Part shown: positions 1 through 6,800 of the stretch, piece after piece
How positions within the stretch are numbered: the stretch's first letter is position 1
Layout: the number at the start of each line of letters is the position of its first letter
Source of the DNA: Pseudomonas sp. UBA5706
GTDB taxonomy: Bacteria > Pseudomonadota > Gammaproteobacteria > Pseudomonadales > Pseudomonadaceae
Reading direction: 5' to 3'
Assembly (NCBI RefSeq): GCF_002419965.1
Contig: NZ_DIHC01000023.1
Span: forward strand, 1 to 13,595
DNA: 13,595 bases
Position numbers and translations under genes: made by a program
The notes under the pieces: model-generated
Database searches by the model: none
Told to the model about the DNA's origin: nothing
Seen by the model: only the letters and a program-made list of their open reading frames with translations

Positions 1-152
1 TAGCCCTCGCCCCACCAGGATCTATCGTTGCCGTCGTCCACCCGGTTGCGGATCGACCACGCCACGGCCACCATTCCGGCCAGCCCTTCCCCGCGCGCCT
101 CGCCCCACAGCGTGCGCGCCAGCACATCGCGATCTTTTTCGGTAACCGTCAT
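1..152 (-). CDS. Cell wall hydrolase, SleB/Hydrolase_2 type endolysin (5' part only)
   Basis: The gene starts with ATG at 152-150, directly after the TGA of the DUF1353 gene, and runs off the window edge after 50 codons. The visible N-terminus reads MTVTEKDRDVLARTLWGEAR followed by GEG, then GMVAVAWSIRNRV. This is the signature of the SleB family (Hydrolase_2), whose catalytic glutamate lies in the GEARGE-type motif and which cleaves peptidoglycan glycan strands. No signal peptide is visible, so release would need a holin or another export route that is not in this window. A GGAG ribosome-binding site lies 8 bases upstream and overlaps the end of the previous gene. An intrinsic terminator ends about 20 bases before the start codon, so expression probably depends on read-through. 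Function is confident; completeness cannot be assessed. Confidence 0.85.
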   Translation of the reverse strand, partial: MTVTEKDRDVLARTLWGEARGEGLAGMVAVAWSIRNRVDDGNDRSWWGEG

Positions 153-181
153 TCACTTTTCTCCAGGCGTAAAAAACCCCG
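150..181 (-). repeat. Direct repeat copy A: terminator arm, T tract and start site of the endolysin
   Basis: These 32 bases match 10169-10200 at 29 positions. The core TGGAGAAAAGTGAATG (CGGAGAAAAGTGAATG in the other copy) holds the Shine-Dalgarno sequence and start codon; the T tract and part of the hairpin make up the rest. Confidence 0.85.
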
Positions 182-656
182 AACGGGTCGGGGTCTTGGT
201 GTATGAGGTGAATCCGCCGAGCCTGACGCCCAGCCAGAAAATTGCCGCTCGCCATCGCGCGGTGCCATCGCCTGTAGTGAGTGCGCGATAGAACACGGCA
301 TCGCACTCGGCGCGTGGCAGCATGCCCACGGTGTAAAGCCAGTCATGCAGGATCGCCGCACGCATGCCGTACCCGGCGAGCAGGCCGTATAACGCCAGAG
401 TGACGATCGCCACCACCAGCAGTGCGGCCGCCAGCCAGCCCCAGGCAAACACCCATCCCACCAGCGCGCCGATGGCAGCCCACCGGCAAACCTCGCGCAG
501 GATGCGGATCGAGGCCAAGTCGCTGTAGAAGTCAGAAGGCACCACCAGGGGACCATGAAGCGGATCGCCGAACGTAAGCGCTTCCTGCGTAGCGACATCC
601 CAACGGCTGGTGAAGCGCACAGCAAGGTGAATATCGAACTTGCCGATCAGGATCAT
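153..656 (-). CDS. DUF1353 family phage protein with hydrophobic insertion
   Basis: The 167-residue protein carries the two DUF1353 landmarks: a VPSDFYSDLASI segment (residues 39-50) and YGMRAAILHDWLY (96-108), followed by the helical part with RAECDAVFYRAL. Between the landmarks, residues about 58-94 are very hydrophobic (Ala, Leu, Val, Trp rich) and look like one or two membrane helices, longer than the short linker I expect in the family. The start ATG overlaps the stop of the tail fibre assembly gene (ATGA), which supports coupling. The last codons, encoding GFFTPGEK, also form an intrinsic terminator and the ribosome-binding site of the next gene. The biochemical role of DUF1353 is unknown to me. 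Its place just before the endolysin fits a lysis-associated or virion-associated role, but this is inference. Confidence 0.85.
   Translation of the reverse strand: MILIGKFDIHLAVRFTSRWDVATQEALTFGDPLHGPLVVPSDFYSDLASIRILREVCRWAAIGALVGWVFAWGWLAAALLVVAIVTLALYGLLAGYGMRAAILHDWLYTVGMLPRAECDAVFYRALTTGDGTARWRAAIFWLGVRLGGFTSYTKTPTRSGFFTPGEK
171..194 (-). terminator. Intrinsic terminator inside the DUF1353 3' end, upstream of the endolysin
   Basis: On the minus strand, CCCCGA-CCCGT-TCGGGG is followed by six T residues, and one extra A-T pair extends the stem to 7. The whole element is coding: its codons give Thr-Pro-Thr-Arg-Ser-Gly-Phe-Phe near the DUF1353 C-terminus. Confidence 0.82.
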
Positions 657-1189
657 GACGGCCAGCCCTCCTCAATCAGATCTGCCGTGATGTTGCCGGC
701 GGCTGCCGCCTCCAATAGAGCACCCTCCCGGTCGTAGCACGTCTGAACGTAGCGGTAAGCCTGCTGACCGATGTCGATCATCTCGGCATTACTGGTGGGC
801 CGGCTCACGATCTGGCCGGTGGCAAGCTCAAGGCATTTCCAGACAGCGCCTTCTTCGCGGAAGCCGGCGCGCGCCGCTGACCAACTGCTGCTGATCTTTG
901 CTTGGCTGTCGCGCTCGGTATCGATGCCGAAGCCGTTCCAGGCGAAACCGGCTATCTCGGCCTTGTAACGGCGGTCAGCAATCAAGGCCGTCCAGTCTGG
1001 CGCCGATTCGGAATCCGGATCAGGCGCATTAGCCAATTTTTCCCATCCCGCGCCGGTCCAACGCGCTATCTGGCCTCCAGTCAGTTTCGGGGGCGCAGTC
1101 GGCGTGCTGCGCAGTGGAAAGGGGCCGCCCTCTTCCACCTCTTTGCTCGCAACATAAATACCTTCCTCATTCCAGATATAAGCAATCAT
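653..1189 (-). CDS. Tail fibre assembly protein with DUF4376 domain
   Basis: This 178-residue protein lies directly downstream of the tail fibre gene, the usual place for a fibre chaperone that helps fold and trimerise the fibre and may stay on it. The N-terminal part (residues 1-55) has a short beta-rich segment and a GGQIARWTGAGWE motif like those of fibre assembly proteins. From residue 66 it continues into a DUF4376-like helical domain with DRRYKAEIAG and GFGIDTERDSQ, a segment that recurs in phage fibre assembly proteins. The start ATG overlaps the fibre stop as ATGA, and an AAGGAGG Shine-Dalgarno sequence sits inside the last fibre codons. Function is assigned from family resemblance and position. 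The fibre partner is inferred to be the adjacent gene. Confidence 0.85.
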   Translation of the reverse strand: MIAYIWNEEGIYVASKEVEEGGPFPLRSTPTAPPKLTGGQIARWTGAGWEKLANAPDPDSESAPDWTALIADRRYKAEIAGFAWNGFGIDTERDSQAKISSSWSAARAGFREEGAVWKCLELATGQIVSRPTSNAEMIDIGQQAYRYVQTCYDREGALLEAAAAGNITADLIEEGWPS

Positions 1190-2931
1190 GCAGCCTCCTT
1201 CGCCTTAATATAGGCACCCAGGCCTTTGTAGGCGATGACGTTTGGAAGTTGGAAAAGCGTCGTATTGTCGTAAGGCGTAACTGCGTTTGATCTGGTCAAC
1301 GCAGTTAATCCGGATGCCAAGACATCAGATCCCGACATCACAATTATCTCAGTATCATTACCCGATGGAAGTTTGGTCGTTACCGCCGAGATAACAGACC
1401 ATGTGATTGTATTGTCCCGACTGACAAAAACTCTTCCAGTCCCTGCGGCGAAATACCAGGCTCCATTACCATCAGTTCCTCCCATCCTCGCGACGGTACC
1501 GCCACCCGTAATAGGCACAGCCTGCCAATCAGACCCAAAGTTGTAACTTTTAAGAAGCCCTGCCGAGGATCCGGACGCCACATAAAAGCTGAGTAGCCAA
1601 ATCCCTTTTTTATCAGTGACTACATCATAAACATTTGTGACGTTCCCCACGGAGTTGCTGACGCTTTTCAGCGTAAAGCTTACGCCGTTGTTGACGCTTA
1701 CAAACGCGCCCCCACCGCTGCCAATCATCCAGTTCCCCAGTCCATCGGTTGCAACGCCTCCGGCAGAACCCGACCCCTGATTTAGGACGACGCTCCAAGT
1801 CACACCGTTGTTATCGGACCTGATAGCAGTGGCACTGCTCGTACCTCCCACCGCCAACCACGTACCGTTTCCATCGGTAGCTATTCTTACCGGCAGTCCA
1901 GAGACTCCTGACGAAACGCGGGTCCAGGTCAAGCCGTTGTCCGTACTACGCAGGGTGAACCAAGAGAGCGAAGACAGATAGCCGATGCCGATCCAGATAC
2001 CTTTACCGTCAGAAACAACGTCGTACAGGCCGGCCCCCGTAGAGCCATTCAAGGCGGCGGAGACGGTGACGGAACTCCAGGTTTTTCCGTCATCTTCACT
2101 TCGGTACAACGTGGAGGTTTGCGCGTATGGCGCTGCCATCAATACCCGGTTTTTTCCTATGTTAATCCGCTGAAACTGTACCGGGGTCGTCGCAACGGCG
2201 GCCCAGCTGTCTCCTGCTTGCGCACCTAGCAAACCCACTTTGGCAAACAGCTCTGGATAGGCCGATTGCAGGTAAAGCCCACCCGTGAGCGGCAGAAACG
2301 TGCTGTCGATTGGACCCGCTGCTTGCAGTACTTCCCCAATACGATGCCGAGGCCGCCATTGAATCGAAGTGCCGTCATCGCTCACGGTGAACACGTAACC
2401 CTTCTTGTTTGTGTAAGACGCAATGCCCACCGCGGCCCGTGCGGCGTCTGCGATGATCTGGGCTTGATCCCTGATTGCCGCAGTCTGCTCCTTTACCTGA
2501 CCAGCGGCGGCGACCTGCGCTTGCCCGTTGGTGGTGGCGAGTTGAGCTTGCTCCGCTGCAAACTGAACCTGTGCCCGGCCGTTGGCTGTAGCGAGGCGTG
2601 CCTGCTCGGCAGCCAATGTCACCTGAGCCTTTGCCAGATCGACCTGCGCCTGACCGTTAGTCGTGGCGTCGGACGCAGACTTGGCCGCCGCGACCTTTGA
2701 ATCGTTTGCAGCACTCGCCGCTTTTTGCGCGTCCGTCGCGCTTTGGGCGGCCTGCTGCCGGTAGTCATTTACGGCGGTGACCTGCTGGCCGATCCAGATC
2801 AGGGAAAGATTGATTTCCGGAATGGACTTTTGCTGCGCAACTACCGTCGCATCGGCCTTGATGTTGTAGGTGTCCTCATCATCAGTCAGCAAAGGTGGAT
2901 CGGGCAGCAGTGTTAGTTGTGGGACAGCCAT
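1186..2931 (-). CDS. Tail fibre protein with coiled-coil stalk and Asp-box beta-propeller
   Basis: The 581-residue protein should be a host-binding tail fibre. Residues 1-50 form a likely tail-attachment segment. Residues about 55-170 are Ala/Gln-rich and heptad-like, with TNGQAQV or ANGRAQV repeated three times (near residues 91, 116 and 134), which suggests a trimeric helical stalk. Residues 205-236 (FLPLTGGLYLQSAYPELFAK) resemble the start of a phage tail collar domain, and the C-terminus (TLFQLPNV, then AYIKA at 573-577) resembles its end. Between them, residues about 250-555 hold six Asp-box-like repeats (278-285, 329-336, 372-379, 412-419, 462-469, 504-511). The first three match S-x-D-x-G-x-T-W well and the last three are degenerate. 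This predicts a six-bladed propeller. The propeller DNA looks less GC-rich than the flanking genes, consistent with acquired receptor specificity. Enzymatic activity is not implied. Confidence 0.88.
   Translation of the reverse strand: MAVPQLTLLPDPPLLTDDEDTYNIKADATVVAQQKSIPEINLSLIWIGQQVTAVNDYRQQAAQSATDAQKAASAANDSKVAAAKSASDATTNGQAQVDLAKAQVTLAAEQARLATANGRAQVQFAAEQAQLATTNGQAQVAAAGQVKEQTAAIRDQAQIIADAARAAVGIASYTNKKGYVFTVSDDGTSIQWRPRHRIGEVLQAAGPIDSTFLPLTGGLYLQSAYPELFAKVGLLGAQAGDSWAAVATTPVQFQRINIGKNRVLMAAPYAQTSTLYRSEDDGKTWSSVTVSAALNGSTGAGLYDVVSDGKGIWIGIGYLSSLSWFTLRSTDNGLTWTRVSSGVSGLPVRIATDGNGTWLAVGGTSSATAIRSDNNGVTWSVVLNQGSGSAGGVATDGLGNWMIGSGGGAFVSVNNGVSFTLKSVSNSVGNVTNVYDVVTDKKGIWLLSFYVASGSSAGLLKSYNFGSDWQAVPITGGGTVARMGGTDGNGAWYFAAGTGRVFVSRDNTITWSVISAVTTKLPSGNDTEIIVMSGSDVLASGLTALTRSNAVTPYDNTTLFQLPNVIAYKGLGAYIKAKEAA
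1194..1200 (-). promoter_or_regulatory. Strong Shine-Dalgarno for the fibre assembly gene, inside the fibre gene
   Basis: AAGGAGG lies 4 bases before the ATG at 1189 and is made of the codons for the Lys-Glu-Ala near the fibre C-terminus. It supports this start and ties chaperone synthesis to completion of the fibre. Confidence 0.75.
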
Positions 2932-3851
2932 TAGTTCAGGCTCCTGACAGAAAGGTTTTGTGTGCCCATGCCATAGGTAGGAAGGCCAACGCTCAGGTCT
3001 TCGTATGTTCCGGCGATGATCGTGTAGTCGAGCTCAACAGCACCCACGTAAAGCGCTGCGGTATCGCTCAGATCATCAAGCGCGTGCAGGGCGCTGGATA
3101 TCTCGTCGCCCTCCATCACGATCTGATAGTTCACGAGCCTGCGCTTGCCGTGCTTGGTCATCTTGATGCTGCCGTCAAACTCTTCTTTGACGGTGGTGTA
3201 ATTCTTCCTGCCCAGAGAAGTGTCATACACCGCCGTGCCAATGACCTCGGACCAGCCGAGGATAAGCATCCCTACCTGGGCGGTACTGCCGGGCGCATTT
3301 ATGATTACCCGCACGTCAGCGTTGCTCGCTGGTGGCAGGTCCAGAATCGCGACGTTGTCCCGTTTAGCGAACTTGCCGAAGAAAAACTGGTACCAACCCA
3401 CCCCTTTCTTTTTCGACATAGCGAAGGTTTGGTCGTAGATCGGATCAGCCGTGCCGGGCATCGTCACCACCACGCGAACGCTGGTCGCCGCGACGCCTAC
3501 CAGCCCCATGGCGTTTACACGCCTGCCGGGCCTGATCGTGAGGTCGATGCTCTCCGGGTTTGAGGTGAAGGTACCAATCCCCCAGGTATTGCCGATTTGC
3601 TTGTTGAACATCCGGTACTTGTTGACCCAGCCCACGATCATCCATACGGCCGGCGTTGCTGTATCCGTGACGGGATTACGGTTTGTGTGATCAGCCAATA
3701 CCTCGTAGTTGATCCGCTCAACCGTCACCCGGTCGCCGATTTTGTACGCGGTAGCCGAGTTCCACGCCCCATAATCCATATCCGATAGCGAACTCTTCAC
3801 CAGGCGCGCCGGAGTGATTTCCAGCGCCGGTACCACAATCATCTTGCTCAT
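2931..3851 (-). CDS. Putative minor tail or tail-tip protein with carbohydrate-binding-like N-terminus
   Basis: The 306-residue protein lies between the tape measure and the tail fibre, where distal tail proteins are encoded. Residues 27-72 read like a small chitin-binding (CBM5/12) module: WNSATAYKIGDRVTVERINY, then a spacer with NPVT, then a Trp. The rest (residues 80-306) looks beta-rich, with alternating hydrophobic residues and a YGMGTQNLSVRSLN C-terminus, and I recognise no defined family in it. The start ATG overlaps the tape measure stop (ATGA) and its stop overlaps the fibre start (TAATG), so the three genes are coupled. A role as hub or adaptor joining the tube end to the fibre is inferred from position. 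I cannot exclude a distant Dit-like fold. Confidence 0.7.
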   Translation of the reverse strand: MSKMIVVPALEITPARLVKSSLSDMDYGAWNSATAYKIGDRVTVERINYEVLADHTNRNPVTDTATPAVWMIVGWVNKYRMFNKQIGNTWGIGTFTSNPESIDLTIRPGRRVNAMGLVGVAATSVRVVVTMPGTADPIYDQTFAMSKKKGVGWYQFFFGKFAKRDNVAILDLPPASNADVRVIINAPGSTAQVGMLILGWSEVIGTAVYDTSLGRKNYTTVKEEFDGSIKMTKHGKRRLVNYQIVMEGDEISSALHALDDLSDTAALYVGAVELDYTIIAGTYEDLSVGLPTYGMGTQNLSVRSLN

Positions 3852-6800
3852 ACAGTCGCCTTTGTCTGGACCACACCCACCACTTGAGTGCCTACTTCAG
3901 CGAGCTGGCCGGTGTTGTCGCTGGTTTTGCGCGCGTGGTCGGCGATCACGGCGAGGCCGTTGCGGATCTCATCACGGAGCGCTCTCAGCTCAGCAATGGT
4001 TGCGGCATCGGAACTGCTAACACGCGCAGCGCTCGGCGCAGAGCCGGACCGTATCGAAGGGATGGACAGCACTGGCCCGCCCGCGGCGAATGCAGGAATG
4101 CGCCCCGCGTTCATCTGATCGAGCAGCCCGGTACCGAACATCCGCACCGACTGCGCCGTCATCACGTACTCGCCGTTTGAGAGGCGCGCTACGATGCTGT
4201 CGCTGGTGCCGTTGCCTGGGCCGCTGATGTAGCCGCCAGTCGCATATCCAGCCTTGACGGCCTGGTTGTTTTCCTTGGCCGCGTTGGCAATCGCCTGAGC
4301 GAGTTGGTCCAAACGGAGGTGGCCGTTGGCGAGCTCGCCCAACCAGTAGTTTTTGCCGGCCGAGTCAGCGCCGCTAAGCCCGAGGACGTCCTTGTAGACC
4401 GAATCGATCAAGGTGCCGTTGGTAGCCGCAGAATTTGTTGCGCCCTTGCCGCCCATGCCAGCCAGCGACGCCACCACGGCCGCGTTCATGGCGTTCACAG
4501 CGTCCGTCACGCTCAGCACTGTGTTGTCCAGGCCGTTAAGGGCGTCCAGTTGCTGCTGCGCGAAGTTCAGCTGATCATCCAGGCGGGTCAGCTGATCTTG
4601 CAGCGTCTTGACCGTCTGCTCCGCGCTGGTCAGTTGCTTGCCATTCAGCTTGTTGAGTTCGGCCACGACGTTGGCCGTACGGCCTTGGTCGCGGTTGAAG
4701 TCCTCAAGTGATGAATACAGGTCGGTGTTGTTGTCGCTCACCGTATCCAGCGCATCGGTCAGCCCTTCATAGCCAGCCAGCGACCCGCCCGCACGAGCGA
4801 TCGCCAGCGCGCTCTGAAGCGTGGCCTGGGCCTGGGAGCGAAGCGTTTTTACAGCTGCATCGGAGTCGCCACGTAAACTTTTCAGCGCTGCACTCAGGCC
4901 GCTGCTGATCCCGGTCAAATCACTGACACGTGTGTTGGCCGTGGCCAACATGTCATTGATCGACGCCTTTTGCGCGTTGATGGAGCGTTGCACAGCGCTA
5001 AACCCATCAGTTGCACCCTGAGTGAGTGCCGCCTGGAGGATCTTGTAAGCGGCGTCAGCGTCAGTGGCCAGCCCCATTAACGCATCCGCTGTCGCCTTGC
5101 CTGCAACTGTTCCCAGCTGCGCGGCGTAGACCATCTGCATGAACGCTTCGCGCGTGGCGGGTAGCTCCACTCCTAACGCCTTGAATTCATCCCGGACACC
5201 GGCAAGCTTGTCCGCAGACTTCTGCGCGTCAGAAGTGAACAGGTCGTAGTAATTGGCGCTTACCGCTGCTGCGGCATCGGCGGCTGCCTGCGCCGCCGCC
5301 TGTGCCGCTGTCGAGCGTTGCTCAAGGATGGTGTAAGCCGAGGCAGCGTTAGCAGCCAGAGACGTCAGCGTGACGAACATCTGCTGGCCCGCTTCCGTGG
5401 TGCGGTCGAGACCATCAACCGTGTCGCGGAAAGCCTGCCGTGTGTCCGGGAAGTCAATGTTGAGCCCGGCGAATTGCTTGTTGACGGCAGCCAGGACGTT
5501 GTCGGCTTTCTCGATGTCGGTGTAGAAGTTGTCGTAGTAGGTCGAGGCTGCGGCTTGCAGATTTGCCAGGCCACCGGCCATGGCCGAAAGCGATTCGGCC
5601 AACTTGCCGCCCGACACTGACGAGTCGTAGAGGGACATGTTCAGCGTGGTGAAAACGTCGTTCACGCCGTACAGGTTGTTCACGAACGCCGTAAGAGCCT
5701 CGAAGTTGTAGCCGTCCAGGCCGGTGCCCGTCGCGGTGTTGATTGCCGACGTCACAGAGTCAGCAACACCGGCAAACCACTTGGTGATCTCGGCCTGGAT
5801 CTCGTCAGCAGTTTTGCCCTTGGTGCTGATCTGGGTGGCAGAGACGTTCAGGCCGTCGAGCACACCGTCGTTCAGTGTGACATTCAGCTTGTCGAACAGG
5901 TCGAACACCGCGCCCGTAGTGGCCGCGTAGCTGTCGTCCAGCGCCGCCTGAGTGTCAGAGTCGAGCGCCGAGTAGCGCGTGCGTTTCTTGTTGCTGCCGA
6001 ACAGCCCGCCCTTTTTCTTCTGGTACTCAAACTGGGCGGCAGAGAGGTCCCCACCGGTAACGCCCAGCGACAAACCCTGATCCTTGGTCTGCCAGCTACC
6101 GCCGAAGATCGAACCACCCAGAAACCCACCCAGCGCAGAGCCAAGCACACCGCCCACCACCGTGCCCAGCGGGCCAACGAGAGAGCCCAGAGCGGAACCG
6201 GCGTAATAACCACCCACCGATCCGGCAGCGCCGGTCGCAGCGCCTTTCACCCCGGACTGGCCGTAGCCGTAGAGTGCACCGCCCACCCCCGCCAGCGTGC
6301 CGCCCAAGGCAGTCGCGCCGCCGGCCGCAGTGCTGATCAAGTTTCCGGAGCTATCCAGCATCACGCCGGCACCACCTTGCACACCAGAGCTGAACAGCCC
6401 ACCGATTGCGTTGCTCAGGTAACCGCTGCCGCCGCTGATCGCGCCCTGAACGCCACCAAGGAAGCCTTGGCCGGCACTCCAACCGGCGGCCACAGCGCTG
6501 CCAAACGCTGAACTGCCGACGCTGAATGCGGTGCTGCCGGCATTCCACAGGCTTGCAAGGTCGAGACCGCCGGAGCCGCCGGCCGACCCGAACAGCCCGG
6601 AAGACTGCGCGGCGGCCGTGCCCACGCCCAGCGAGGCGCCGATTTGCACGATGATCGGCTTGGTGATCGCCATGTGCAGCATTTCCGCCAGGAACTGCCG
6701 GAAGCTGTCTTTGAGCGTGTCCATGAAGTTGCCGGACTTGCTCAGAATCGACTTCCACATGTCCGCAAAAGCGCCATCGATACGGTCTACCGCACCTTCG

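Noticed and set aside
149..625. Minus-strand 158-codon frame overlapping DUF1353
   Set aside because: It is an out-of-frame copy of the DUF1353 region, rich in Arg, Trp and Cys. The DUF1353 frame has family motifs and ATGA coupling; I considered a nested lysis gene (Rz1-like) but saw no lipoprotein signal.
2420..2680. Short DNA repeats in the fibre gene as a CRISPR or recombination array
   Set aside because: The repeats encode the regular coiled-coil TNGQAQV motif, spacing varies (25 and 18 residues) and there are no spacer-like units.
2266..2916. Plus-strand frames opposite the fibre stalk
   Set aside because: They arise from the Ala/Gln repeat composition of the fibre gene and have no family features.
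6080..6600. Gly-rich stretch as a separate membrane protein gene
   Set aside because: It is in frame and continuous with the tape measure, and such Gly-rich hydrophobic segments are normal there.
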